A stretch of DNA of 64,000 bases from Bacteroidota bacterium (GCA_023432805.1 JAEYUG010000081.1:26294-90293); one strand, 5' to 3'. Positions 18,179 to 27,206 are shown, numbered from the stretch's first letter. Notes: generated from the letters alone by a model not told the origin. Translations and numbers: made by a program.

Positions 18179-18795
18179 AGGTAACCCGTCATGTAGAACA
18201 CATTGGCGATGAAATTCAGTGCTGCATGAAAACGCCACGCGTTCAACACATCATCTTTCTGCTGAGAAAGTTGGTTGAACAGTGCGAAGACAATCAAATT
18301 TCCCGCAAAATACAGCAACACTCCGGAAGAAACCCAGAAGCGAGGATTGCCGAACAACGTACCTGTGTTCTCAAGCGCAAGTAATAGCAGAGAAGTCACG
18401 GCGAGGCCGACAAGAAGTACGGATTCAACTGTGACCACAAGGCTGTCGAAAGCGGTATCGTCAGATGTTCGCTTAACATACATCCAGAGGAGCGCGAAGA
18501 GAAGGATTAGAGCAAACGTAAGTTGCCTATGCAGCCTTGAGGTTTGCCACGTGATAAAAATGCTCGAAAGCAGAACGAATTCGATCAAAGTGAACACATG
18601 GAACACGACAATCGTTCGAGTTCCATATTGCACGACGAATGCGTTCGCAAGTTCCACCAGAAAAACAATGCTTGCGTAAACGAGCAACAGCAGCATTGGC
18701 CTTGATAGTGAACGCCGGTACCAGATTGCCGCAACCAAGGGAAGGATGCTGGAACCTGTTGAGATCAGAAAGACTATGTCGACTTGTTGAGTCAC
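18154..18795 (-). CDS. Seven-helix integral membrane protein, candidate sensor partner of the hybrid kinase
   Basis: 213 residues with seven hydrophobic helices and almost no soluble part: LISTGSSILPLVAAIWY, LLLVYASIVFLVELANAF, VFHVFTLIEFVLLSSIFI, LTFALILLFALLWMYV, VTVESVLLVGLAVTSLLLL, WVSSGVLLYFAGNLIVFALF, and ALNFIANVFYMTGYLC. I do not recognise a named family with certainty. Similar 7-TM proteins precede or are fused to histidine kinases in this phylum. The gene is more AT-rich than its neighbours. Its stop lies 25 bp inside the hybrid-kinase gene, so the two are probably translated together. I infer a membrane sensing or anchoring role. Confidence 0.65.
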   Translation of the reverse strand: MTQQVDIVFLISTGSSILPLVAAIWYRRSLSRPMLLLLVYASIVFLVELANAFVVQYGTRTIVVFHVFTLIEFVLLSSIFITWQTSRLHRQLTFALILLFALLWMYVKRTSDDTAFDSLVVTVESVLLVGLAVTSLLLLALENTGTLFGNPRFWVSSGVLLYFAGNLIVFALFNQLSQQKDDVLNAWRFHAALNFIANVFYMTGYLCLDRFRK

Positions 18796-18958
18796 TCTGC
18801 TGTTATGGCAGAAACTCCCTTGAAATATCTCGGGAGCGTGCGGATAAAGTGGTGAGTGTGAGGACCAGAATACACTACAGATATCAGAACCTCAAAGTAC
18901 TGAAATCTATCTCAACACTCAACCTGATCATTCTCCGCGACGCTCCCGTATTACCGGA

Positions 18959-19342
18959 TCAGCTGTTCAGTTCGTTGAAGTAATGGCAGAACGGCGGACA
19001 GGGGATCGAGCGCTCGAGCAGGAATCCGTGTGTGATGTCGCTGCCATTCATGTCGACGCCGACGAGCACGAGCACGGGGCGACCGTCTGCTTCCTGACCG
19101 TAGTAGTAACGGATGCCTACAACACCTTCCTGATCGAGAAGCTGCTGAAGGGCTGCCTGGCCGAAGAATCCGCCCTTGACGGCATCCTTTCCGGCGCGGG
19201 CACGATAATTCCGTGTCAACTCGGCTGCATCGCTCAGGGAGATATCATGATCCTCGTTGCCGGTGAACATGGGACGGCGACGCTCACGAATTGCGGGGGC
19301 GATGGTGGTCATCGGGCGAGTGGTTGTTGCAACTGCTTCCAT
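18959..19342 (-). CDS. Small conserved protein of unknown function, Cys-containing C-terminus
   Basis: 127 residues starting MEAVATTTRPMTT, set by AAGGAA six bases upstream. The body reads as one compact domain: DHDISLSDAAELTRNYRARA, a GGFFGQAALQQLLDQEGV helix, VGIRYYYGQEADGRPVLVLV and GVDMNGSDITHGFLLERSI. It ends in CPPFCHYF. I recall proteins of this pattern (a helical segment, then an IRYY strand and a VGVD strand) as small conserved hypotheticals in Bacteroidota-related genomes, with no assigned function. No signal peptide or membrane segment is visible, so it is probably cytoplasmic. The Cys-x3-Cys at the end could bind metal. It stands alone, with gene-free DNA upstream. Confidence 0.6.
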   Translation of the reverse strand: MEAVATTTRPMTTIAPAIRERRRPMFTGNEDHDISLSDAAELTRNYRARAGKDAVKGGFFGQAALQQLLDQEGVVGIRYYYGQEADGRPVLVLVGVDMNGSDITHGFLLERSIPCPPFCHYFNELNS

Positions 19343-20127
19343 GGGTGTTCCTTCATACAAGTTGGAAAAGCCGACCATGTGGGCTATGGTCGTATGTCTG
19401 TGGGGGATTGTCGATTGCAGGCTGGCACAATGCACCCATACCACGATGCATTGGCTCGATTCATGGAGATGGTATGCGCATGAATACCTCCTGTGACGAA
19501 GAGGATACATGAGGCGATACGGCAGCGCGGCATATGCGCGAAGGCACGATGTGCACCGCAAACCAGTGCCGGAAGCACTGTGTTACACCATCCTCCTGGA
19601 AGCGGAGCGGATGTCTTCAGCCGTGAGGTCGCGCGCAGGAATGTCAGGTACATGACGTATCTCGTGCGTATGCGGCCACTCCGACATGCGACATGCCTGC
19701 AGGGCTGTCCATGACGATGCGTATCGATGAGTTATGTGACACGGTGGGTCGTTGTGGGCTGGCGACGGCACCGGTGTGACGCACTTGCCGCATGCCGTCT
19801 CCGTACGAAAGGGCTTCGTATGGTCACGGTGCATCAGGACACTCTCCGTCAAAGCGGAACAGTGCGGAACCGATGCTGCGGGTACAACTCGAAAAATCAA
19901 TGATGGATGTTCCGATCATCGCATCGGCTCCATGCACGGGGAGTGCGGGTGCCAATGGTGGGCATGATGGTCGGACTGATAAACTAACGCACATGGGAAT
20001 ACTGTACAACACTTTTTTATCCGATTTCCGTATTTTTTTTTGACGTTGATTGAGGCAAGGTCGTCCGTTACGCAAACCGCCTTGAGTCGCAGCAGAAAAG
20101 AGTGTTACCTTACGAAACGAGACTTTG
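19343..20127. other. 785-bp stretch without a supported gene
   Basis: No open frame here has a start with a ribosome-binding site, family-like composition or a recognisable domain. The best candidate, an 89-codon frame on the minus strand (19384-19653), is rich in Cys/His/Arg and looks like chance. The right end turns AT-rich (ACTTTTTTATCC near 20010, then a run of eight T around 20033-20041) and probably contains the promoter of the T9SS plug gene. The left end should hold the promoter of the small gene 18959. The middle is moderately GC-rich and unexplained. Confidence 0.5.
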
Positions 20128-21405
20128 ATGAAAATCCTCCTTGTCGTGACGTTGTTCCTGTGTGCGTCTATGCCGGCTCTGCTGGCACAGGACGTATGTG
20201 CGCCCATGCCCTTTATACGCGGGTTGACGATCTATGCAGGCAATGATGAAACGAATCTGCCGATCGTGCTGACAGCGGCTTCCGCTGGGACGCTCGACTC
20301 CACGGTGTATGGTGCGTTGACGATACGCTTCGACGTGGACGAACGCATCCCCCCTCGCCTCTGCATCCGATTCCGCCATTGTGACAAGGACTGGCGCGTG
20401 GATACGGACGGGTTCGTCCGCGATGACTTCTTTACCTACACACGCTCGCTGTACTACGAGCAGGCACCTGCCGGTGTGAGGGGCTTTGCGTGGCGTTTCA
20501 TCAACACGTTCCCATCGCGTGAGCATCCATTCGTCAGGTTTCTGTATTCGGGGAACTGGATGTTCGAAATCACCGACGAGCGCGATGCAGATGATGTGTA
20601 TGCAACGGGAAGGTTCATCGTGGTGGAGAATCTGGTGCCCTCGTCTCTGGAGGTGACCAATGACTATTGGACCGAATACGAGCCCCCGCACGATCAGGTG
20701 CATCGCATGCGAGTGCGCATGCGGATCCCGGAAGCGCTGTTCGCGGATTTCGTGGCGACGGTCGACATCTACAGGGACCGACGGCTCTTCCATCCCATGC
20801 GCGTGGCCGCATATGATTTCGCAGGCAATACGCGTGTCGAGGGACTGGGAACGAAGGAGAAGACGTTTACCTACTTGAACGCAGCACCTGGAAACGGGTA
20901 CCGGTTCCTGGACATATCCTCCCCCGGGAGCTATCCCACCGGACATCCTGTTCGCCTGACGCGTGGACCTGATTTCACGCGGTTCCGTTTTGGGACGGAC
21001 GTCTCGCGATTTGATGGTGCCGCACGTACGGTGGGATGGTCATCGGATGCCGATTACATGTGCGTGCGCTTCGAGCTCGCGCATCCCCAAATCGACGGGA
21101 GTGATGTATTTGTCGCAGGCAATTGGAATTTCTGGGACCCGCAGGAATCCGATCGCATGCATCGCGATTCCGTGTCGGGGAACTATGTGCTCGATCGCAT
21201 GCTGCTGCGCGGGGAGTACGATTACCAATACGTCGTCGGAACCTACGATCCCGAGCGCGGCTACATCGTTGATGCCGACTGGACGCGCATCGAGGGCAAC
21301 GACTGGGGTGCTCGCAATCTCTACTGGGCCATCATCTACTACGACGACGACCAGCACGGCGGCATCACCCGCGCAGTCGGCGCCGTGCTCGCGCGTGGCC
21401 GATAG
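20128..21405 (+). CDS. Type IX secretion system plug protein (DUF5103)
   Basis: 425 residues. The signal peptide MKILLVVTLFLCASMPALLA is followed by a mature protein that matches the DUF5103 family. The family pattern shows as paired beta-sandwiches: IRGLTIYAGNDETNLPIVL; RFRHCDKDWRVDTDGF; a central SSLEVTNDYWTEYEP; then a C-terminal early-set domain (VFVAGNWNFWDPQESDRM with a EYDYQYVVG strand). In Flavobacterium the homologous Plug protein blocks the periplasmic side of the SprA translocon pore. This function is known for the family and inferred here. ATG 20128 follows an in-frame TTG that I do not favour. It is 2 bp upstream of the flippase gene, so secretion and surface-glycan genes may share a transcript. 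Confidence 0.85.
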   Translation: MKILLVVTLFLCASMPALLAQDVCAPMPFIRGLTIYAGNDETNLPIVLTAASAGTLDSTVYGALTIRFDVDERIPPRLCIRFRHCDKDWRVDTDGFVRDDFFTYTRSLYYEQAPAGVRGFAWRFINTFPSREHPFVRFLYSGNWMFEITDERDADDVYATGRFIVVENLVPSSLEVTNDYWTEYEPPHDQVHRMRVRMRIPEALFADFVATVDIYRDRRLFHPMRVAAYDFAGNTRVEGLGTKEKTFTYLNAAPGNGYRFLDISSPGSYPTGHPVRLTRGPDFTRFRFGTDVSRFDGAARTVGWSSDADYMCVRFELAHPQIDGSDVFVAGNWNFWDPQESDRMHRDSVSGNYVLDRMLLRGEYDYQYVVGTYDPERGYIVDADWTRIEGNDWGARNLYWAIIYYDDDQHGGITRAVGAVLARGR

Positions 21406-21407
21406 GC

Positions 21408-22673
21408 ATGGTGCCGATGAGGCCGCAAGGAAGCATCATTGCGAACATCTCCTGGCTGGGGCTTGCTGAGGTCGTGTCGCGCGGACTGGGATTCATCACC
21501 ACCATCATACTCGCCCGCAGACTGGGAACGGGGGCCTTCGGTGATTATATCGTAGCGTCGGCTGCAGCCGGATATGCGCTGATTCTCGCGGTTCCGGGTG
21601 GAGAGACACTCGGTGTTCGTGTGCGCCGGCAGCAACCCGATGACAGGGAGGTGCTCGCTTCGTTGCTTCAGTTGCGGCTCATTGGGAGCTTCGGTGCCTG
21701 CGTCGCGTTGATCGGAGGCGCATATGCACTTCCGGTAACGACCATCCAGCGAGAACTACTTCTGCTGCACGCACTCCTTCTCCCTGGGTTGATGTTGAAT
21801 GTTGCGTTCGTCATGCAGGCCGAAGAGCTCATGACTGTGCCGGCCTTGGGCCGGATTCTTCAAAGTGCACTGTATGCCTTGGGTGTCGCTCTGCTCGTTT
21901 GGAGTTCGGATGATGTGTACTACGTGCCGATGTTGCTGGGTGCAGCCATGCTGGTCCATGCAGTGGTGACGGTCGGTAGGGTGAAGCGGTTGTCAGAGTT
22001 GCGTATGGTGTCCCTCTTTCATCATCATGGTTCCCGGTTTCGTGACCTTTTTCGTTCGGCCGTGCCGATCGCATTGTCGTCTCTACTGATCGCCGTGTAT
22101 TATTCAATGGACGCCATCATGCTCGGCCTGATGCGCTCATCTGAAGAGGCGGGCATGTACGGTGCAGCGTACAGGATCGTATTGCTGATTGTTGGAGGGG
22201 GAGCGCTGTTGTATCAGGTCTTCATGCCCCGTCTCGCAGATTCCGATCTGGTAGCGAGACGGGAGGCCCATAGGAAACTGGTCCGAATCATGAGCACGAT
22301 CGGCATGCTGGCGGGAGGAGTGCTCGCAGTGTTTTCCGAGTGGATTCTCGTTTCACTTTACGGAGCTGCCTGCAGGCCCGCAACACCTGCCTTGATGATA
22401 CTGGGAGGAGTAGTCACCCTCGTGTTCGTCAACGTGGCGCTCGCTTCCCCCATGCAGCTTTGGGGTCTCGAGCGGCGCCATATGATGATCGTGGGTATCG
22501 CGGCGTGTGTGAATCTTGTTCTGAATGTTATCTTTATTCCAGTGGAGGGAATGGTCGGTGCGGCATGGGCAACACTTGTTGCGGAACTCGTCGTTCTGAT
22601 TCTGACGATCTCGATGTGGCGTGGGTTTCGGCGCGCTGGATCCATATATGGAGGGGCGCGTGGCTCGTTTTGA
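21408..22673 (+). CDS. Oligosaccharide flippase (Wzx-type, MVF/PST superfamily)
   Basis: 421 residues with about twelve membrane helices. The N-terminus (IIANISWLGLAEVVSRGLGF followed by ITTIILARRLGTGAFGDYIV) is typical of PST/Wzx polysaccharide flippases. Helices 7-8 carry the IALSSLLIAVYYSMDAIMLG segment common to the family. It should flip undecaprenyl-linked oligosaccharide across the inner membrane for O-antigen-like or capsular glycan. It starts 2 bp after the plug gene and overlaps glf by 14 bp. The block from here to 25771 looks less GC-rich than the flanks, which would be consistent with transfer of a glycan cassette. Confidence 0.85.
   Translation: MVPMRPQGSIIANISWLGLAEVVSRGLGFITTIILARRLGTGAFGDYIVASAAAGYALILAVPGGETLGVRVRRQQPDDREVLASLLQLRLIGSFGACVALIGGAYALPVTTIQRELLLLHALLLPGLMLNVAFVMQAEELMTVPALGRILQSALYALGVALLVWSSDDVYYVPMLLGAAMLVHAVVTVGRVKRLSELRMVSLFHHHGSRFRDLFRSAVPIALSSLLIAVYYSMDAIMLGLMRSSEEAGMYGAAYRIVLLIVGGGALLYQVFMPRLADSDLVARREAHRKLVRIMSTIGMLAGGVLAVFSEWILVSLYGAACRPATPALMILGGVVTLVFVNVALASPMQLWGLERRHMMIVGIAACVNLVLNVIFIPVEGMVGAAWATLVAELVVLILTISMWRGFRRAGSIYGGARGSF
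22650..22654 (+). promoter_or_regulatory. Ribosome-binding site deciding a GTG start for glf
   Basis: GGAGG lies five bases before GTG 22660, inside the end of the flippase gene. The upstream in-frame ATG 22648 overlaps this site and has no purine-rich motif of its own. Confidence 0.6.
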
Positions 22674-23757
22674 TGTTTTGGTCGTCGGAGCTGGTTTCGC
22701 AGGCAGTGTCATTGCCGAACGTCTCGCTTCACAGCAGGGCAAGAGGGTACTTGTCGTCGACCGAAGGAATCATGTGGGTGGGAATGCATATGATGAGTAT
22801 GACGATAATGGAATCCTGGTGCATCGCTACGGACCACACCTCTTTCATACAAACGACATGCAAGTTGTTCAGTACCTCTCGCAGTTCACGGAGTGGCGAC
22901 CGTACGAACATAGAGTTCTCGCAGAACATGAGGGTGAGCTGTTTCCCATACCGATCAATCGCACCACGCTCAATCGATTTTTCGGAGTGTCGCTTCGGAC
23001 AGACGAGGAGGCGCGACGATTTCTGGAGAGTCGGCGTATCGCTCGCACCGAGATCATGAATTCCGAAGACGTGGTCGTCTCTCAAGTCGGACGCGAACTC
23101 TTCGAGGCATTTTATCGTGGCTACACCCGGAAGCAGTGGAATCGCGAACCGAGTGAATTGTCGCCCGGGGTTTGTGGCCGCATTCCGGTTCGATATTCCC
23201 TTGATGATCGCTACTTTACCGATCGCTTCCAGGCTGTCCCGCTGCATGGATACGCTGAGATGTTCGAACGGATGCTTTCGCATACCAACGTCGAAGTTCA
23301 ACTCGGGGTTGATGCGTCTGATGTTATGCAGCAGGAATCCTTCGAAAGGCTCGTCTGGACAGGTCCCATCGATGAGTATTTTGACTACATCCACGGACAT
23401 TTACCCTACAGATCAATCAGATTTGAGCACCAAACGCTGAATGTCGAGTGTGCACAGCCAGTTGCACAGATCAACTACAGTGATCACTCCGTCGAGTACA
23501 CACGTGTATGCGAATGGAAGCACATCACCGGCCAGCAGCATGAGAAAACGGTGCTGACCCGCGAGTACCCGTCATCGACCGGTGAGCCGTTCTACCCTAT
23601 ACCCTCAGACCATACCCAACGTTTGTATCGGGCGTATGTAGCTGAGGCTCGCACGATGAAGAATGTGACATTTGCCGGCCGCCTCGCCGAATATCGATAC
23701 TACAACATGGATCAGGTAACGGCGCGGTGGCTGAGGAATGTCCACATGATGTCATGA
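22660..23757 (+). CDS. glf: UDP-galactopyranose mutase
   Basis: 365 residues, full length for the family. The FAD-binding Rossmann motif DVLVVGAGFAGSVIAERLA opens the protein, followed by VVDRRNHVGGNAYDEYDDNG and RYGPHLFHTND, the family signature. WNREPSELSPGVCGRIPVR and VEYTRVCEWKHITGQ contain substrate- and flavin-contacting Arg/Trp residues. The enzyme converts UDP-galactopyranose to UDP-galactofuranose using reduced FAD. It implies that the glycan made by this cluster contains galactofuranose. The GTG start is chosen from the spacing of GGAGG. The 3' end overlaps the GT2 gene (ATGA). Confidence 0.93.
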   Translation: MARFDVLVVGAGFAGSVIAERLASQQGKRVLVVDRRNHVGGNAYDEYDDNGILVHRYGPHLFHTNDMQVVQYLSQFTEWRPYEHRVLAEHEGELFPIPINRTTLNRFFGVSLRTDEEARRFLESRRIARTEIMNSEDVVVSQVGRELFEAFYRGYTRKQWNREPSELSPGVCGRIPVRYSLDDRYFTDRFQAVPLHGYAEMFERMLSHTNVEVQLGVDASDVMQQESFERLVWTGPIDEYFDYIHGHLPYRSIRFEHQTLNVECAQPVAQINYSDHSVEYTRVCEWKHITGQQHEKTVLTREYPSSTGEPFYPIPSDHTQRLYRAYVAEARTMKNVTFAGRLAEYRYYNMDQVTARWLRNVHMMS

Positions 23758-24710
23758 GTACCTGGTCATCACATTCAGGCATTTCGTTCATTATCCTGAG
23801 TTTCAACCGAAAGGACGAACTTGCGCGCACTCTTGACGTACTCTCGCAGATCGATATGCTTGAGCACGAAATAATTGTGGTGGATAATGCATCGACAGAT
23901 GGGAGCCCGGAAATGGTGGAGAGCAGGTATACAGCGGTGCGTCTGATCATTTTACCGACCAATGTGGGTATTGCTGGATGGAATGCCGGGTTCGCCGCTG
24001 CGAGAATGCCGTATTTTTTTGTGCTCGATGATGACAGCTGGCCTTTGTCAGGTTGTGCAGAACGATGTATTGAGGTGATGGAGGCACGTCCCAGCTGCGG
24101 AATTGTCGCCTGCTCGATCATGGATGAAGAGGGGAATCTGATAGGGCCCCATGATGGTCAGGGAGCGAATATGCGAAACTTCATCGGTTGTGGTGCTGTG
24201 ATACGACGTGCGCTGTACGATTGCATTGGTGGATTTGACAGCAGGATCTTCCTCTACGTCCATGAGCTGGAATATTCGATCAGGACACTGCAGGCTGGTT
24301 ATTCCATTGAGTATTGCGCAGAAGCCAGAGTGGTTCATGCACAGTCACTCAGGAATCGTGATGCTGAAGGGGCGATAAGTACTAGATATCTTTATCACGC
24401 CAACAAGGGCGAATTTTATCTTTTCCTTCGGTTCTTCCCGATGAAGAATGTGGCATTCAGGATCGCACGAATGCTCGCGGGTCGGCTGGCATTTGCAATG
24501 GGACACGGCCATTTCTTCACCGCATTTCACGCTATAATGAGCGGGTTGATACTGGGATGGCGGAGCAGGAACACGCGTACTTTGCTGAGCCCATCGATGA
24601 GCAGGATGTTTGGCCATGGCGATTTTTCGGGTGGGTTTTTCGGACCACGAGGATTGGCTTATCGCAATCCCATCCGGAGACTCCGCAGCGTCTGGAAGGG
24701 AGCTGAATGA
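23754..24710 (+). CDS. Family 2 glycosyltransferase
   Basis: 318 residues. GT-A fold: GISFIILSFNRKDELARTLD, EIIVVDNASTDGSPEMV, NVGIAGWNAGF, and FFVLDDDSWP with the DxD metal/nucleotide site. A second motif set (FIGCGAVIRRALYDCIGGFD, LEYSIRTLQAGYSI) is typical of rhamnosyl- and galactofuranosyl-type GT2 enzymes. A hydrophobic patch near residues 240-265 may associate with the membrane. It probably adds a sugar, possibly galactofuranose made by Glf, to a lipid-linked glycan. ATG 23754 overlaps the glf stop as ATGA. The start of the next gene overlaps its own stop in the same way. Confidence 0.88.
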   Translation: MSTWSSHSGISFIILSFNRKDELARTLDVLSQIDMLEHEIIVVDNASTDGSPEMVESRYTAVRLIILPTNVGIAGWNAGFAAARMPYFFVLDDDSWPLSGCAERCIEVMEARPSCGIVACSIMDEEGNLIGPHDGQGANMRNFIGCGAVIRRALYDCIGGFDSRIFLYVHELEYSIRTLQAGYSIEYCAEARVVHAQSLRNRDAEGAISTRYLYHANKGEFYLFLRFFPMKNVAFRIARMLAGRLAFAMGHGHFFTAFHAIMSGLILGWRSRNTRTLLSPSMSRMFGHGDFSGGFFGPRGLAYRNPIRRLRSVWKGAE

Positions 24711-25771
24711 GGATTCTTCTTCTCACAGAACATCTTGGCAGTTGTGATGGTTCTTCAACGCACGTGCATAATCTGGCTTCCATGCTTACGCACATGGGTC
24801 ACACCGTTACCATTGTTGCAGGCGACATCGATGGCGACTACGAAGGTCCGGAATCAGTACTTGTTGTGGAGATGCGAGAACTCAGTCATCGCAGAAGATC
24901 AATGCTGCGCTTTGCACGAGGTCATCTTCATCTGGCAGTCAGATGGAAGCGTCTGCGGCCGGATGTGGTGCATGCACACCACTACTACGCAGCGATGATG
25001 GTGCTGCCGATTTGTACCGTCCATGGTATTCCACTGCTCCAGAGCCAGCATGCCTTTCTGGAAAGACGGGGAGTCCTTCCGCCGTGTCCCGCTCGGAGAA
25101 TCGTGGCAATGAGTGCAGCGATACACGATTCGATTGTTGATGTGCTCATGGTACAGGCGAGCAAAGTGTTTACAGTGCCCTATGGGACTTCAGTTGATGT
25201 CGCTCTGAATCTCATGGCGACCAACGAAACCGGGCCCGTGCGGCTGCTGTTTGCAGGGAGGTTGACCGAGCAGAAAGGACCACAAGTATTGCTTGATGCA
25301 CTGAGTCTGATTGGTGACGGTCTTGAATATCAGTGCATCATTGCGGGTGACGGGCCACTCCATAATGCGATCAGGGAGTCAGCGTTTTCGACATTGCCCC
25401 ATGTCGAGGTGCTGGGAAGTTGTCTCGATATGGCACCCCTGTATGCGTGGGCCGACATCTGCATATTTCCGTTTACTTCGTCTGAGCCATTTGGTTTGGT
25501 CACGATCGAAGCGGGTAGTTATGGAAAGGCTGTGATCGTGACGGATGTTCCCTATCAAAATACAATCATCACACATGAGGAGAACGGCCTGCTGGTACCA
25601 CCGGGAGATGCCCCTGCGCTCGCCCAGGCTATCCAAACGCTTGGAAGCGATGGAGTTGCGCGAGCGCGACTCGGGAACGCTCTCAGAGGGACCGTCTCAT
25701 CCAAATACTCCCTGGAGGTCATGACACGGTATATCGTGCAGCACTATCAGGCTCTCAGGGAATTGAGTTGA
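24707..25771 (+). CDS. Family 4 glycosyltransferase
   Basis: 354 residues, GT-B fold. The N-terminal domain has MRILLLTEHLGSCDGSSTHV and DVVHAHHYYAAMMV. The C-terminal domain has LLFAGRLTEQKGPQVLLDAL, IIAGDGPL, and SSEPFGLVTIEAGSYGKAVI (the E-x7-E region), matching GT4 (RfaB/PimA-like). The donor is probably a nucleotide sugar, with retaining chemistry. It is the last gene of the ATGA-coupled glycan operon and ends just before a hairpin. Confidence 0.88.
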   Translation: MRILLLTEHLGSCDGSSTHVHNLASMLTHMGHTVTIVAGDIDGDYEGPESVLVVEMRELSHRRRSMLRFARGHLHLAVRWKRLRPDVVHAHHYYAAMMVLPICTVHGIPLLQSQHAFLERRGVLPPCPARRIVAMSAAIHDSIVDVLMVQASKVFTVPYGTSVDVALNLMATNETGPVRLLFAGRLTEQKGPQVLLDALSLIGDGLEYQCIIAGDGPLHNAIRESAFSTLPHVEVLGSCLDMAPLYAWADICIFPFTSSEPFGLVTIEAGSYGKAVIVTDVPYQNTIITHEENGLLVPPGDAPALAQAIQTLGSDGVARARLGNALRGTVSSKYSLEVMTRYIVQHYQALRELS

Positions 25772-25808
25772 AAACACAGCTACAGGACCTATGAGGCCCT
25801 GTAGCTGC
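25771..25808 (-). terminator. Hairpin between convergent GT4 and cPGS-like genes
   Basis: A perfect 10-bp stem (CAGCTACAGG / CCTGTAGCTG) with an 11-base loop. Read on the minus strand it is followed by TGTTTT, so it fits best as the terminator of the 25832 gene, though it can stop both transcripts. Confidence 0.65.
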
Positions 25809-25831
25809 GTCCAATCGTTGTAGCAGTGTGA

Positions 25832-27160
25832 TCAGAGTTTGCCGACGAAGTCGGCGAGGATGGTGCGGAGGCTGGGCTCGCCGATTTCCTGAAGGTCGTA
25901 GGAGACGCGAAGGGCGGGCTTGGTGATCTTGATGATGCGCTTGAGATCAATGGGGGTGCCGATGACCACGACATCGCAGGGTGTCTTTGCAATGGTGGTT
26001 TCGAGATCCTTCATCTGCTTTGCACCGTATCCCATCGCGGGGAGTAATACGCCGATCTCGGGGTAGATCTCGAAGGTGCGCTTGATCGTGCCCACCGCTG
26101 TTGCACGGGGATCGACGAGTTCTGCGGCACCGAACTTCTGGGCGGCAATCGTGCCGGCACCGAACTTCATCTCACCATGGGTGAGGGTCGGACCGTCTTC
26201 GATCACGAGCACGCGCTTGCCGTAGATGAGCTCGGAACGCTCGACGGTCAACGGTGACGCGGCCTCAACGATCTTTGCCTTCTCGTTCACGCTGCGGATG
26301 TGATCGCGAAGTGCGAAGACGTCTTCAGGATTGGCAGATTCGATCTTGTTAATGATCACAACGTCTGCCATGCGAAGGTTGGTCTCGCTGGGATAGTAAA
26401 AGAGTTCATCGCCCACGCGCAGCGGATCTGCCACGACGATGTGGATATCGGGCTTGTAGAAGGAAAGGTCGTTGTTGCCGCCATCCCACAGAATCACATC
26501 AGCTTCCTTCTCAGCCTTTTCGAGGATCGCTGCATAATCAACGCCGGCGTAAATAATCGTTCCGTTGACAATGTGCGGCTCGTACTCTTCCATCTCCTCG
26601 ATGGTGCACTGGTGTTTCTTGAGATCGGCCACGGTTCCGAACCGCTGCACTTTCTGCTTCTCCAGGTCGCCATACGGCATCGGATGACGGATCGCCGCCA
26701 CCTTCAGTCCCATTTCCTGCAGCAGGTTTGCCACACGGCGGGTGGTCTGGCTCTTGCCACTGCCTGTGCGTACGGCGCAGATGGAGATGACGGGCTTCGA
26801 ACTCTTGATCATTGTGGGTTCGGCTCCGAGCATCTTGAAGTGGGCACCTGCCGCGTTTACACGCGAGCCGATGCTCATGACATGCTGGTACGTCACATCG
26901 CTGTAGGAAAAGACGACTTCCTGCACCTTGTGCTTGGCGATCAACTTCTCGAGTTCCTTTTCCTCGACGATGGGAATGCCCTTGGGGTAGAGCGATCCAG
27001 CAAGTGCGGCGGGATACTTGCGTCCCGCAATGTCGGGAATCTGGGCGGCGGTGAAGGCTACCACGTTGTAGAGGGGATTGTCGCGATACACCGTGTTGAA
27101 GTTGTGAAAATCGCGGCCGGCTGCGCCGACAATGATCGTGTTGATGCGTGTGTCTGCCAT
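25832..27160 (-). CDS. P-loop protein of the cyclic 2,3-diphosphoglycerate synthase-like/COG2403 family
   Basis: 442 residues. The N-terminal Rossmann-like domain has INTIIVGAAGRDFHNFN and VVAFTAAQIPDIAGRKYP. A central P-loop domain has AVRTGSGKSQTTRRVA, followed by RHPMPYGDLEKQKVQRF. VILWDGGNNDLSFYKP and ADVVIINKIESA are switch-like segments. The C-terminal part has VLVIEDGPTLTHGEM and AMGYGAKQMKDLE. This is the family that contains archaeal cyclic 2,3-diphosphoglycerate synthase; bacterial members are annotated by similarity or as 'predicted GTPase', and their reaction is not known to me. It follows rocD, arcC, pyrB and argF on the same strand, after a hairpin. That context suggests a role connected to carbamoyl phosphate or ornithine, which is an inference. 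Confidence 0.8.
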   Translation of the reverse strand: MADTRINTIIVGAAGRDFHNFNTVYRDNPLYNVVAFTAAQIPDIAGRKYPAALAGSLYPKGIPIVEEKELEKLIAKHKVQEVVFSYSDVTYQHVMSIGSRVNAAGAHFKMLGAEPTMIKSSKPVISICAVRTGSGKSQTTRRVANLLQEMGLKVAAIRHPMPYGDLEKQKVQRFGTVADLKKHQCTIEEMEEYEPHIVNGTIIYAGVDYAAILEKAEKEADVILWDGGNNDLSFYKPDIHIVVADPLRVGDELFYYPSETNLRMADVVIINKIESANPEDVFALRDHIRSVNEKAKIVEAASPLTVERSELIYGKRVLVIEDGPTLTHGEMKFGAGTIAAQKFGAAELVDPRATAVGTIKRTFEIYPEIGVLLPAMGYGAKQMKDLETTIAKTPCDVVVIGTPIDLKRIIKITKPALRVSYDLQEIGEPSLRTILADFVGKL

Positions 27161-27206
27161 ATGCGGCTCCGTGTAACGGTTCAGAGAGGGGTGTTCTACT
27201 TGAGAA

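Noticed and set aside
19384..19653. 89-codon frame in the gene-free region
   Set aside because: No ribosome-binding site, no family pattern, unusual Cys/His/Arg-rich composition.
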